Source of the DNA: Aquimarina aquimarini | GTDB lineage: Bacteria > Bacteroidota > Bacteroidia > Flavobacteriales > Flavobacteriaceae | Assembly: GCF_900299535.1 (NCBI RefSeq) | Contig: NZ_OMKE01000023.1 | Coordinates: 248,001-312,000 of the forward strand | Direction: 5' to 3' | DNA: 64,000 nucleotides | Made by a program: the position numbers and the translations under genes | Notes under the pieces: generated by a model | The model's input: the letters and a program-made list of their open reading frames with translations, nothing else | Database searches by the model: none | What the model was told of the DNA's origin: nothing | Shown: positions 44,578-54,194 of the stretch, piece by piece | Layout: the number at the start of each line of letters is the position of its first letter | How positions within the stretch are numbered: position 1 is the stretch's first letter

Positions 44578-46353
44578 CTAAATCCTAGCCTGATAGGTGT
44601 ATAAATCAAAGTATCTTCCTTCTGAAGCTATTAACTCGTCGTGTGTGCCACGTTCTGCAATTTTTCCTGATTCTATAACCAAAATTTGATCCGCCTTTTT
44701 GATAGTGCTAAGTCTATGAGCAATAACAAAAGTAGTTCTCCCTTTCATTAGTTCATTAAGACTTTTCTGTATCAAAGCTTCACTTTCTGTGTCTAGATTA
44801 GAGGTTGCCTCATCAAGTATTATAATTTTTGGATCTGCCAGAATAGCTCTAGCAATCGCGATTCGTTGTCGTTGCCCTCCAGATAATTTTACACCTCGTT
44901 CTCCAATCAATGTATCTAATCCATCATCAAAACGATCTGTAAACTCGTTTACATATGCAGCTTGAACAGCTCTTTGTAATTGTTCTTCGCTAGCATCAGG
45001 TCTTGGAAATAATATATTTTGTCTGATAGAACCTTCAAACAAGAATTCATCCTGTAAAACAACTCCCAGATTGCGACGAAAACTGTTTAGCTTCACTTTA
45101 GACATATCATGATTATCGATGGTGATAAGTCCAGATTTTGGATTTAAAAAAGTAGCTGATAATCCTGCAATTGTAGATTTTCCAGAACCAGAACTACCTA
45201 CCAGAGCAGTTACAGATCCAGAAGATGCTTTAAAATTAATATCATGTAGTACATCTTTTCCTTCTTCATAAGCAAAAGAAACATTATCAAAAATAATATC
45301 TCCTTTTATATCTTCAAGCACTATCGTTCTATCCTCGATCTCTTCTTCTGGAGTCATATTCATTAATTCCTCTGTGCGATCTAATCCAGCTAATGCCTCG
45401 GTAAGTTGACTCCCTATATTACTCATTTGTACAATAGGAGCAATCATAAATGCTAGGTACATAGTAAAAGACAAAAATTGACCAGGAGTCATACTTCCCT
45501 CCATCATGTAATATCCACCAATTCCCATTATACCAGTAGAGGCAATTCCTGCTAATAAAAAAGTAGAGGAACTAGTCATTAGAGCAGTAGCTGTAAGACT
45601 CTTTTTTACATTTTGAAATAAACGATCGACACCTTTCTCAAATATTTTACTTTCTTGCTCTTCTGCACCAAACCCTTTTATCACTCGAACACCAGCTAAT
45701 GTCTCAGTTAATCGCCCTTTTACCTGAGCATTAATTTCTCCTCTAATTCTAAAAATCGGACGAATATATTTGAAAGCTTTAAGGGCTACCAATCCAAACA
45801 ATGTAACTGGAACCAACACAAATAATGTCATCCAAGGATTGATACTGATAAGAATACCAACCGAGATAATTGCTGTAAAAATACCCCCTACCATTTGCAC
45901 TAATCCAGTACCGATCAAATTTCTAACCCCTTCTACATCACTCATAATTCTAGATACCAAAGAACCAGATTTTGTGTTATCAAAGAAACTAATAGGTAGC
46001 GAAAGCACTTTTTTCTGTACTTGTGCTCTAAGTTCAGAGATTAGATATTGAGCTTGAACACTTAATATTCTGGTTAATAAAAAAGAAGTAGTGGCTTGTA
46101 TAAGAATTGCTATTCCTACAATAAGTAGTAATTCATACAATTGTCCCATATCTTTACTAGGAACGACATCATCTAATAAAGTTTTACTCTTCCAAGGTAA
46201 GATAAGCCCTGCAATTCTATTAAATATGATTAGAATAAGGCCTATGAAAACCAGATTTCTTCTAGGCCAAATAATAGTCTTAAAGGCCTTTATCATGGAA
46301 ATTTTTGGTTTCTTTTTATTTTTGGATGTACTCGTATTTTGAAATTCTCTCAT
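44578..46353 (-). CDS. MsbA-like ABC exporter, fused permease and ATPase
   Basis: A 591-residue half-transporter with six predicted helices (about 30-320) and a nucleotide-binding domain: Walker A VGSSGSGKST (about 385), signature LSGGQRQR and Walker B ILADPKIIILDEATS followed by the H-loop VIAHRLST. It works as a homodimer exporting lipids or drugs. It begins three bases after the stop of the upstream metallo-beta-lactamase gene, so the two are co-transcribed. The substrate cannot be told from sequence alone. Confidence 0.93.
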   Translation of the reverse strand: MREFQNTSTSKNKKKPKISMIKAFKTIIWPRRNLVFIGLILIIFNRIAGLILPWKSKTLLDDVVPSKDMGQLYELLLIVGIAILIQATTSFLLTRILSVQAQYLISELRAQVQKKVLSLPISFFDNTKSGSLVSRIMSDVEGVRNLIGTGLVQMVGGIFTAIISVGILISINPWMTLFVLVPVTLFGLVALKAFKYIRPIFRIRGEINAQVKGRLTETLAGVRVIKGFGAEEQESKIFEKGVDRLFQNVKKSLTATALMTSSSTFLLAGIASTGIMGIGGYYMMEGSMTPGQFLSFTMYLAFMIAPIVQMSNIGSQLTEALAGLDRTEELMNMTPEEEIEDRTIVLEDIKGDIIFDNVSFAYEEGKDVLHDINFKASSGSVTALVGSSGSGKSTIAGLSATFLNPKSGLITIDNHDMSKVKLNSFRRNLGVVLQDEFLFEGSIRQNILFPRPDASEEQLQRAVQAAYVNEFTDRFDDGLDTLIGERGVKLSGGQRQRIAIARAILADPKIIILDEATSNLDTESEALIQKSLNELMKGRTTFVIAHRLSTIKKADQILVIESGKIAERGTHDELIASEGRYFDLYTYQARI

Positions 46354-46355
46354 TA

Positions 46356-47141
46356 TTAATTATTGATTTGAAATAGAGCAATGGTATACTCTAATAATTC
46401 TTTTCCACCATAAGCTCCATGACCTGGGATTACAATGTTTACTTCAGGGTGGTCTTCTTTGATTTTAGATACAGTATGTGACCACTCATTTGTATTTGCA
46501 TCTTCAAGGTTTCCTTTTTTAGCTCCTTTTGATTTAATCAAACACCCACCAAATAATATTTTTTCATCAGGAAAATAACTTATAATATTATCAGCAGTAT
46601 GGCCTTCTCCATAAAACGTATTTATAATTTTTTTGTTTCCTACTTTTAATTCACGATGAGTATCAAAACCATTTTGAGGAGTGATTCTGTTTTTAGTTTG
46701 TGCTAGGTGTATTGTTTTATGGCTTGCATATGATGGGATATCTCTTTTATGAAACTCATCTAACCCTCCTAAGCAATCAGCGTGGAAATGTGTTGCCACA
46801 ACTCCTACAACCTCAGATTTTAAATCTTTCTGAACCCAGTTTATTAATATAGAAGATACAGAATCATTGGTTGGAGTATCAAATATCAAAGCTTCATTAG
46901 CATCAATTATAATCATACCATTACAGGGTACTTTACCAAAACTTTCGGTATTTAAGTATGATGTATGAATATAACTATTTTTGTTAAGTTTTGTAATTTG
47001 AATTTCTTTAGAAATATTAAAAGTTTCAGGGGTGTAAATCTGGTTACATGATATAAAACAAAGTAAGCCTGCTAACCCTAAAAGTAGTTTAATTGAGACT
47101 TTAACTATTTTTGAGCGATTGTATTTTCTGTTTTCTGACAT
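46356..47141 (-). CDS. Subclass B1 metallo-beta-lactamase, predicted lipoprotein
   Basis: A 261-residue zinc beta-lactamase. All six B1 zinc ligands are present: His118, His120 and Asp122 in THFHADCLGG, His181 in YGEGHTADN, Cys200 in FGGCLIKSK and His241 in IPGHGAYGG. The lysine of GGCLIKSK, which binds the substrate carboxylate in B1 enzymes, is kept. The N-terminal hydrophobic segment ends in LCFISCNQ, a lipobox-like site at Cys32, so the enzyme may be membrane-anchored, as NDM-1 is. A carbapenem-hydrolysing activity is predicted from the family. The reading frame overlaps the upstream membrane-hydrolase gene by 41 bases. Confidence 0.88.
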   Translation of the reverse strand: MSENRKYNRSKIVKVSIKLLLGLAGLLCFISCNQIYTPETFNISKEIQITKLNKNSYIHTSYLNTESFGKVPCNGMIIIDANEALIFDTPTNDSVSSILINWVQKDLKSEVVGVVATHFHADCLGGLDEFHKRDIPSYASHKTIHLAQTKNRITPQNGFDTHRELKVGNKKIINTFYGEGHTADNIISYFPDEKILFGGCLIKSKGAKKGNLEDANTNEWSHTVSKIKEDHPEVNIVIPGHGAYGGKELLEYTIALFQINN

Positions 47142-47655
47142 AATTAGTAGCTAAAATATACATAGTTGCTGGTATGGCAATCCAAATTAATTCACTTAAT
47201 AATACCTTAACTCCCCAAACGCTAAAAAACTTACTAGCACCAATAGGTGAAACCTGAATTGGGCGCCAAGGCAAGAAGTAACGCATATCATCAAAAGGGG
47301 AGAAGAATGCAACTCCTAATCCTCCAGTAGTCATAGCATCTAGAATACCATGAGAAGCTGTACAGATACTAAAATATAAAATTAACGCTATTCCCATCTT
47401 TGTAAACATCTTTTTGTTATAAAATATAAAGGTGATAGCTATGCCAAGAAGTAAAGCAACAAGTAATGAATGAGAAAATCCTCGATGTCCCCAAAAACTC
47501 TTATAAGAAATACCGAATTTAAAACCAATAACATCTGCATCAGGAATGATAGAACATAATATACCTAGTAACCATAGTTTTGTGGTATATACTTCTTTTG
47601 AAAAGCTTTTGCTAAATGCATAGGCAGTAAATCCGTGTGCAAAAATTGAAGCCAT
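47101..47655 (-). CDS. Membrane-bound metal-dependent hydrolase (YdjM/DUF457 family)
   Basis: A 184-residue membrane protein. FAHGFTAYAF, WGHRGFSHSLL and the SHGILDAMTTGG signature are the conserved His/Asp positions of the YdjM/LexA-binding family, thought to be metal-dependent phosphatases or hydrolases; four to five helices are predicted. The function in these organisms is unknown. Its tail overlaps the start of the metallo-beta-lactamase gene by 41 bases, so they are probably on one transcript. Confidence 0.82.
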   Translation of the reverse strand: MASIFAHGFTAYAFSKSFSKEVYTTKLWLLGILCSIIPDADVIGFKFGISYKSFWGHRGFSHSLLVALLLGIAITFIFYNKKMFTKMGIALILYFSICTASHGILDAMTTGGLGVAFFSPFDDMRYFLPWRPIQVSPIGASKFFSVWGVKVLLSELIWIAIPATMYILATNYVRKQKIQSLKNS

Positions 47656-47673
47656 ATCGTGATAAGAGTGTTT

Positions 47674-48426
47674 TTATTGTTTTTTTACACTTGTTTTATT
47701 TCGTACATATATTAATTTAGATCTCCCTTTTGTAGCTTCACGCTGTTCAATTTCAAATTTTTTAATGGATTGAATCAAAGGGGTTAACTTTTGAAAGCCA
47801 TAGTTTCTGGAATCAAAATTGGGTTGTTTTTTTTGCAAGAGACTCCCTACATCTCCAAGAAAAGCCCAACCATCATCATCTGCAATATCAGATATAGTAT
47901 ATGAAATTAGCTTTATATCCTTTGGCGTTATTTTATCTACATTATTTTTTGCGATAGGTTTGTTTTCTGTGGTATCAGATCTATTTTCAATGGCTTCATG
48001 TTTTAAGATTTCGAGATAGATAAATTTATCGCAAGCAACTATAAATGGGTTGGGGGTTTTTTTCTCTCCTATTCCAAAAACTTTCATTCCTGCTTCTCTA
48101 AGCCTTGTAGCTAAACGGGTAAAATCACTATCACTAGATACAAGACAAAAACCATTTACTTTTTCTGAATATAGAATATCCATAGCATCGATTATCATAG
48201 CAGAATCTGTTGCATTTTTACCTTTAGTATATCCATATTGTTGGATAGGAGTTATTGCATTTTCTAAAAGAATTTTCTTCCACTTCGTAAGATCGGGTTT
48301 GGTCCAATCTCCATAGATTCTTTTTATGGTGGGATTACCATATTTGGCAATTTCTTCCATCATTTCTTTTATATATGTAGATGGAATATTATCGCCATCA
48401 ATTAACACTGCAAGATTTAAATCCAT
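47674..48426 (-). CDS. NYN-domain ribonuclease with C-terminal OST-HTH/LOTUS domain
   Basis: A 250-residue protein of the LabA/MARF1-like type. The NYN (PIN-like) nuclease domain covers about 1-145: VLIDGDNIP with the first acidic residues, YGYTKGKNATDSAMIIDAMD and CLVSSDSDFTRLATRLREAGM. The C-terminal half (about 165-245, VGSLLQKKQPNFDSRNYGFQKLTPLI) is a typical OST-HTH/LOTUS RNA-binding domain. Such proteins are expected to cut or bind RNA. The neighbouring DEAD-box helicase gene on the same strand (66-base gap) makes an RNA-processing role plausible. Confidence 0.88.
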   Translation of the reverse strand: MDLNLAVLIDGDNIPSTYIKEMMEEIAKYGNPTIKRIYGDWTKPDLTKWKKILLENAITPIQQYGYTKGKNATDSAMIIDAMDILYSEKVNGFCLVSSDSDFTRLATRLREAGMKVFGIGEKKTPNPFIVACDKFIYLEILKHEAIENRSDTTENKPIAKNNVDKITPKDIKLISYTISDIADDDGWAFLGDVGSLLQKKQPNFDSRNYGFQKLTPLIQSIKKFEIEQREATKGRSKLIYVRNKTSVKKQ

Positions 48427-48492
48427 AAAAAAATATATATGCTATAATTGAATAAATATAGAACTATTAGAGAGCGAATTATTAGGGATATA

Positions 48493-49848
48493 TTATTTCT
48501 TTCGCTTCTTGTTTTTTAAATTATATGTTTTATCTCCCTTGGTTTTTGGTTTTTTATATTTCTTTTTGATTTCACGTTGATAAGAACCCCCTAGGTTTAC
48601 TTTTTTATTTTTTTCTTTCTTTTCATGAAAAGAAGCTCCAACTTCGTCATTTGGACGTTTATGAGGATTATTAATTTCTTTGATTTTAGGTTGTTCCTCT
48701 GGGGTAAGTTGATCAGAAATTGCTACTTCATTAGGTAGATCAAGTTGTTCGATTTTCATATCCATCAAATTTTCGATGGCATCAAGATATTCTTGTTCTT
48801 TTTGAGTAGTAAGTACAAATGAAACTCCTTCTTTTTCTGCACGCCCTGTTCGGCCAATACGGTGCATATAATTTTCTGGATACTCAGGGGTATCTAGATT
48901 GATTACTTGACTTACATTTTCTATATCCAATCCACGAGCCATAACATCTGTAGCAATAAGAATTCGATTTTCTCCTTTTCTGAATTGTTCTATACTTCTA
49001 AGTCTATAGTTTTGAGTTTTGTTAGAGTGAATAATACAAATCTCATCAGCGTATTTTTTTTCTAATTGCTCAAACAACCGGTCAGCAATTTTTTTGTAGC
49101 CTACAAAAATTAATGTTTTATGATATGTTTCTTTATCAGAGAGTAAGTTTTCTAATAGATTAACTTTTGTATAAAAGTTAGGAACTTTATAACCATATTG
49201 TTTAATGTTCTCAAGAGGAGTTCCACTTTTGGCAACAGATATTTTATGAGGAGCCACAAAAGTTTCAGAAATCATTTGATCTACTTCATCTGTCATGGTG
49301 GCAGAAAACATAATATTTTGACGATGCTGCGGGAGGATATCAAAAATATTCATAAGTTGATGTCTAAATCCTAAATCAAGCATTACATCTACTTCATCAA
49401 TAACCAATTTTTGTATAGATTTTAATTGTAGCACTCTGCTAACTGCCAGATCATATAAGCGACCTGGTGTTGCTACTATAATATCTAAACCTTGAGAGAC
49501 TACTTGTTTTTGTGTATTGATATTTGTACCACCATATACACCTGTTATACGTACATTAATATATGTGGAGAGCTTTTCAATTTCATCAACTACTTGTACT
49601 ACAAGTTCACGAGTAGGAACTAGTATTAATACCCTTGGGTTTTGTTGTACAGAGTATTTGAGCATTCGCAAAATAGGAAGCATATATCCATACGTTTTAC
49701 CAGTACCAGTTTGCGCTATACCAACAACATCTTTACCAGACATTACAGGAGAAAATGCTTGTTCTTGAATTGGAGTAGGAGTATCAAACCCCAGATCATC
49801 AAGGGCATTAAAAAGAGGTGTGCTTAGGTTTAAATCTCGAAAAGTCAA
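48493..49848 (-). CDS. DEAD-box RNA helicase (RhlE-like)
   Basis: A 451-residue helicase. Q motif PTPIQEQAF, motif I AQTGTGKT (45-52), motif Ia PTRELVVQ, motif II reading DEVD in place of DEAD (LVIDEVDVMLDLGF), SAT in FSATMTDE, and motif VI HRIGRTGRAEKEG are visible. A 90-residue basic tail rich in Lys follows the core, as in RhlE-type helicases that bind RNA. The DEVD variant is seen in other active members. It converges with the FMN-reductase gene region. Confidence 0.93.
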   Translation of the reverse strand: MTFRDLNLSTPLFNALDDLGFDTPTPIQEQAFSPVMSGKDVVGIAQTGTGKTYGYMLPILRMLKYSVQQNPRVLILVPTRELVVQVVDEIEKLSTYINVRITGVYGGTNINTQKQVVSQGLDIIVATPGRLYDLAVSRVLQLKSIQKLVIDEVDVMLDLGFRHQLMNIFDILPQHRQNIMFSATMTDEVDQMISETFVAPHKISVAKSGTPLENIKQYGYKVPNFYTKVNLLENLLSDKETYHKTLIFVGYKKIADRLFEQLEKKYADEICIIHSNKTQNYRLRSIEQFRKGENRILIATDVMARGLDIENVSQVINLDTPEYPENYMHRIGRTGRAEKEGVSFVLTTQKEQEYLDAIENLMDMKIEQLDLPNEVAISDQLTPEEQPKIKEINNPHKRPNDEVGASFHEKKEKNKKVNLGGSYQREIKKKYKKPKTKGDKTYNLKNKKRKK

Positions 49849-49938
49849 TTGATTTGTTTTTTTTTGATGTTACAAAGGTAGTCTTATTTTGGGACTGTAA
49901 ACATTTTGGTTACTTTTACCCGTCTAAATTATATAGCT

Positions 49939-50475
49939 ATGAAAAAAATTCTAGCCTTTGCAGGCTCTAACAGTAGTACATCTATCAATCATAAACTTGT
50001 AGAATTTGTTGCTTCTGAGATAAAAGACCATACTACTAGAGTAATTAACCTTACTAATTATACAATGCCGATGTATAGTGAAGACGAAGAGAAAAATAAC
50101 GGTTTTCCTGGGATGGCTATGGGATTAAAACAAGATATTACAGATACTGATGCTTTAATTATTTCTGTAAATGAGCATAACGGTAGTTGGAGTGCTTTTT
50201 TTAAAAATATAATTGATTGGTTATCTAGAGTTGACCGTAACTTTCTTGAAGGCAAAAAAGTATTATTGATGAGTACTTCTCCTGGACAAAGAGGTGGAGT
50301 AGGTGCATTAGAATTTGCAAAAAATGTATTACCTAGATTTGGAGCTGAGATTGTAGAAAGTTTTAGTTTTCCTTCGTTTTACGATAACTTTTCTGCTGAA
50401 TCAAATAAGGTGACAGATGAAACACTTTCATTGGGATTGAATGAAGTGATTAGTACTTTTGCGCATCAAATTTAA
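49939..50475 (+). CDS. NADPH-dependent FMN reductase-like flavoprotein
   Basis: A 178-residue flavodoxin-like protein. The FMN phosphate loop is AFAGSNSSTSINHKL near the N terminus, followed by ALIISVNEHNGSWSAFFKNIIDW and MSTSPGQRGGVGAL, the typical NADPH-dependent FMN reductase layout. A frame extension to 49906 exists, but the ATG at 49939 starts the first strand KKILAFAG directly. It is followed after 11 bases by pabB, forming an operon. Physiological substrate unknown. Confidence 0.9.
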   Translation: MKKILAFAGSNSSTSINHKLVEFVASEIKDHTTRVINLTNYTMPMYSEDEEKNNGFPGMAMGLKQDITDTDALIISVNEHNGSWSAFFKNIIDWLSRVDRNFLEGKKVLLMSTSPGQRGGVGALEFAKNVLPRFGAEIVESFSFPSFYDNFSAESNKVTDETLSLGLNEVISTFAHQI

Positions 50476-50486
50476 GTAAAAAACAA

Positions 50487-51788
50487 GTGCGTAGTACAGA
50501 ACAATTTATTATAAAAAAACCTTTAGAATTCAAAACTAGATTATTACGTTGGGCACAGCAGTTTGATGAAGTAATCTGGTTAGATTCTAATATATATACG
50601 CAGCAATACTCTAGTTATGATGCGATATTGGCTGTAGAAGCCTTTACAGCTATTAAAACAGATCATTATAACGCATTTGATCAATTAAAAGAATATCAGG
50701 AATCTACATCAGATTGGATTTTTGGATATCTTTCTTATGACCTTAAAAATGATACAGAAAATCTAGTTTCAGAAAATTCTGATGAACTCAATTTTCCTGA
50801 TTTGTATTTTTTTCAACCCAAAAAGATTTTTTTACTCAAAGAAAATATTCTTGAAGTACAGTATTTGAGAATGGTGGATGATGAAATCAAAAGAGATTAT
50901 CAAGAAATTAGAACTCTCAAAGGGGATAATGAAGCAGACTCTTCCTGTGGTAAAGTTAAAATAAGCCTTAAAATAACCAAAGATGAGTATAAGGAAAGAG
51001 TGAGTGAGATGTTGGCTCATATTCATCGTGGAGATATATATGAAGCTAATTTTTGTCAAGAATTTTTTGCAAAAGATAGTTGTATTGATCCATTACAAAC
51101 CTATCACCATCTAAATGAAATTTCTACACCTCCTTTTGCTGCTTTTTTAAAAATAGAAGATTGTTATTTATTGTCAGCTTCACCAGAACGTTATTTACGA
51201 AAAGAAGGACAAAAAATTATCTCACAACCTATCAAAGGTACTGCCAAAAGATCCTTGGATGTTAAAGAAGATATGCAACTTGCTTCTGATCTAAGTAAGG
51301 ATCCTAAAGAGAAGTCAGAGAATGTAATGATTGTGGATTTGGTACGTAATGATTTGTCAAGAACAGCAAAAAAAGGTTCTGTGATTGTAGAGGATCTGTG
51401 TAAGGTATATTCTTTTAAGCAAGTGCATCAAATGATATCTACAATTGTTTCAGAGGTTGATCCTGCTATTTCTCCTGTAGATGTGATCAAAACGACTTTT
51501 CCTATGGGAAGTATGACTGGTGCTCCTAAAATTTCTGCTATGAAAATTATTGAAAATCTGGAATCTTCAAAGCGAGGCTTGTACAGTGGGGCAGTTGGGT
51601 ATTTTACACCTAATGATGATTTTGATTTTAATGTTGTAATCAGGAGTATTTTGTACAATCAAGAAAAACGTTATATCTCATATACAGTAGGAGGAGCAAT
51701 AACAGCTAAATCTGATCCAGATAAAGAATATGAAGAATGCCTGATAAAAGCCAAAGCAATGAGGGAAGTGCTAGAAAGTATTGGCTAA
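50487..51788 (+). CDS. pabB: Aminodeoxychorismate synthase component I
   Basis: A 433-residue chorismate-utilising enzyme, first step of 4-aminobenzoate (folate) synthesis. Core motifs PIKGTAKRSL, LSASPERYLR, VMIVDLVRNDLSR, FPMGSMTGAPKISAMKII and the GAVGYFTPNDDFDFNVVIRS end are present, together with AITAKSDPDKEYEEC. Length and motifs fit PabB more than TrpE because the Trp-feedback region is absent. GTG start at 50487. In related flavobacteria pabB is often next to tilS; here 5.7 kb separates them. Confidence 0.93.
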   Translation: MRSTEQFIIKKPLEFKTRLLRWAQQFDEVIWLDSNIYTQQYSSYDAILAVEAFTAIKTDHYNAFDQLKEYQESTSDWIFGYLSYDLKNDTENLVSENSDELNFPDLYFFQPKKIFLLKENILEVQYLRMVDDEIKRDYQEIRTLKGDNEADSSCGKVKISLKITKDEYKERVSEMLAHIHRGDIYEANFCQEFFAKDSCIDPLQTYHHLNEISTPPFAAFLKIEDCYLLSASPERYLRKEGQKIISQPIKGTAKRSLDVKEDMQLASDLSKDPKEKSENVMIVDLVRNDLSRTAKKGSVIVEDLCKVYSFKQVHQMISTIVSEVDPAISPVDVIKTTFPMGSMTGAPKISAMKIIENLESSKRGLYSGAVGYFTPNDDFDFNVVIRSILYNQEKRYISYTVGGAITAKSDPDKEYEECLIKAKAMREVLESIG

Positions 51789-52007
51789 GATATTTATGAG
51801 AGTATACATAAAATTTCAATTCTAATTGTCTGTAGAGTTCTAACCTTCAAATCACCTTAATAGATGCAGTATTAACAAAAGATTATAGAGTAGTAATCAA
51901 GCTTCTTAATAAAACTATAATAAGAGTTAAAGACTCTTATTTTTATAATAATGAGTAGTTTAATTATTTAATTTCGAGAGAATTAAATAAAACAAACTCA
52001 ATTAATT

Positions 52008-54101
52008 ATGAAAAAAATTATTAGCTCAGTTATTTGTCTCTTATTGGCAAGTTTTTTTTATGCCCAAAGTGGCAATGATATAAAAAAGAAAGATGGTTTA
52101 AAAGGACAACTTTATGTTTTGGATGAGGTAGATGAGTATAAACTCATTATCAAATTTCGCTCTAATACAGAGCCTATTGTAGAAAACGGAGAAGTGCATT
52201 TTTTGAATCATTCTTTATCCTTAAAAACAACAAAAAGTTTATCAGATTTAACATTTACTCCTTTGATTAACCTTACAGCAGAGGAAAAGCAACGTGCAAA
52301 AAAATCATCACAACGTACACAAGCCGATGAAAAAGGGTTTAATATTCTGGATTTTGCAGGTTTGTGTGAAGTGAATACTAAGAATAAAGACAAGCATTAT
52401 TTGTTGAAATTAGGAAAAGATTTAGAAAAACTTAATGAAGTAGAATATTGTTCTCTCGAACCAGTAAAAACACCGCCACCTCCAGGGTTTTTTGCTTATG
52501 CAACTCCTGATTTAACGAATAGACAAGGGTATAGGAAACCTAACCCAGGAATAGATGTTGATTATGCATGGTCACAAGGAGCTATGGGACAAGGAGTAAA
52601 AATTTCTGATATAGAATATAGTTGGGGGAAACTTGATCACGAAGAATTTGTGAATCAAGATATTTCTTATGGTACATCTCATAATGCTAATAGCTTTGAA
52701 GATCACGGTATTGCTGTTATGGGAATTCTAGTGGGAGACGAGGATAACAATTTAGGAATCAAAGGTACTGCTCCTAAGGCGGTAGGAAGAGTATATAGCG
52801 AAATACAAGGGCGCGCTACAGCAATAATAAAAGCAACACAAAACTCGCAAGCGGGAGATGTTATTGTACTAGAAATGCAAACAGGTGGACCAGATGGTAA
52901 GCTAGCACCAGCAGATGTAACACAATCTGTATGGGATGCTGTAAAAGCGGCTACAGATGCAGGTGTTATTGTGGTGGCAGCAGCAGGAAATGGATCTGCT
53001 AATTTAGATTCATCATCATATAGTGCATATAGAAATAGAGGTGACAATGGGAGTATTATTGTTGGTGCAGGAACATCCAATAGCGCACATAATAAATTAG
53101 GCTTTAGTACCTATGGGCAACGAGTAAATGTTCAAGGATGGGGGCATAATGTTTTTACAACAGGATATGGTGATGTAACCTTTGATAATGATTATAAAAA
53201 AGAATATACCGCCACTTTTGGCGGAACAAGTTCTGCTACCCCGATTGTGACAAGTGCAGTGGCATGTATACAATCGTATGCAAAAGAAAAATTAGGAAAA
53301 CTGATTACTCCTAGAGAAATGAGAGATCTCCTTATGTCTACTGGAGTAGCTCAAGGAAGTGGAGGTCATATAGGGCCATTACCAAATATAAAAGAGGCCA
53401 TAAAAAAACTAGGAAATGTAGGAGGATGTTCTGATGGAGATTCAGTTTCTGTAACGTTTAGCAATACTACAGATTGTGCTTTAGAATATTATCAAAATAA
53501 TACCCTGAGAGGAACTGCAAATGCTGGTGGAAATTTTAATGCCAATACTACAGTTGGAAGTATTTGGGAGGCTAAGAAAAAGTCTACTGGAGATATCATA
53601 GATAACTTTTCTATAGTATGCAATCAAACAACGTATTCTTCTTCTGGTAACTGTAACTCAGGAGGAAATCCTTGTGATGGTGTTGCCCAATGGAGTAATT
53701 CAGTACAATATCAACCTGGAGATAAAGTAGTTTTTCAGGGAGGATTGTGGATAAAAACAGCTTCTTCATGGGATTACTTAGGATCTTGTAGTGCAAATAA
53801 ATCTATAATGCTTGATTCAGACTCTGATCTAAACTTAAAGAAAAAAGATGTTTATTTTAAAGTGTATCCTAATCCTGTAACAGAAGTGTTAAATATAGAA
53901 ATCAATATGATGAATGTAAACTCTAATCGTATTGAACTCAAGGATATTAGTGGGAGAGTATTAAAAACACAATTATTAAAAACTTCTCCTGATGGAATGT
54001 TTAAAGGACAATTTGATGTAAGTGATTTATTGACAGGTACTTATTTCTTGCAAATAAAAACTACAAAAGAAATGATTACTCAAAAAGTATTTATTAAGTA
54101 A
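52008..54101 (+). CDS. Secreted S8 subtilisin-like protease with carbohydrate-binding module and T9SS tail
   Basis: A 697-residue protein. Signal peptide (1-20) is followed by a long propeptide and an S8 peptidase domain with the catalytic triad Asp201 (VKISDIEYSW), His233 (FEDHGIAVMG) and Ser408 (FGGTSSATP), plus the oxyanion Asn328 (AAGNGS). A short CBM5/12-like module follows (about 565-605, WSNSVQYQPGDKVVFQGGLW), and the C terminus is a type A T9SS sorting domain (YFKVYPNPV ... VFIK). It is therefore expected to be secreted through T9SS, bound to or released from the surface, possibly targeting chitin-associated protein. Confidence 0.92.
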   Translation: MKKIISSVICLLLASFFYAQSGNDIKKKDGLKGQLYVLDEVDEYKLIIKFRSNTEPIVENGEVHFLNHSLSLKTTKSLSDLTFTPLINLTAEEKQRAKKSSQRTQADEKGFNILDFAGLCEVNTKNKDKHYLLKLGKDLEKLNEVEYCSLEPVKTPPPPGFFAYATPDLTNRQGYRKPNPGIDVDYAWSQGAMGQGVKISDIEYSWGKLDHEEFVNQDISYGTSHNANSFEDHGIAVMGILVGDEDNNLGIKGTAPKAVGRVYSEIQGRATAIIKATQNSQAGDVIVLEMQTGGPDGKLAPADVTQSVWDAVKAATDAGVIVVAAAGNGSANLDSSSYSAYRNRGDNGSIIVGAGTSNSAHNKLGFSTYGQRVNVQGWGHNVFTTGYGDVTFDNDYKKEYTATFGGTSSATPIVTSAVACIQSYAKEKLGKLITPREMRDLLMSTGVAQGSGGHIGPLPNIKEAIKKLGNVGGCSDGDSVSVTFSNTTDCALEYYQNNTLRGTANAGGNFNANTTVGSIWEAKKKSTGDIIDNFSIVCNQTTYSSSGNCNSGGNPCDGVAQWSNSVQYQPGDKVVFQGGLWIKTASSWDYLGSCSANKSIMLDSDSDLNLKKKDVYFKVYPNPVTEVLNIEINMMNVNSNRIELKDISGRVLKTQLLKTSPDGMFKGQFDVSDLLTGTYFLQIKTTKEMITQKVFIK

Positions 54102-54118
54102 ATATACATGTAGTAATC

Positions 54119-54152
54119 AACCAAAGGGAAGCTTAAAAACTTCCCTTTGGTT
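54119..54152 (+). terminator. Terminator after the subtilase gene
   Basis: AACCAAAGGGAAG (54119-54131) and CTTCCCTTTGGTT (54140-54152) are a perfect 13-bp stem with an eight-base loop. Confidence 0.8.
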
Positions 54153-54194
54153 ATCTATTATTGATTATAAGATATTTTAGTTGTAGTTTATATT

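Noticed and set aside
46356..47141. Metallo-hydrolase considered as glyoxalase II or RNase Z-like
   Set aside because: The HxHxDC, GGCLIK and PGHG ligand set with Cys200 is specific to subclass B1 beta-lactamases.
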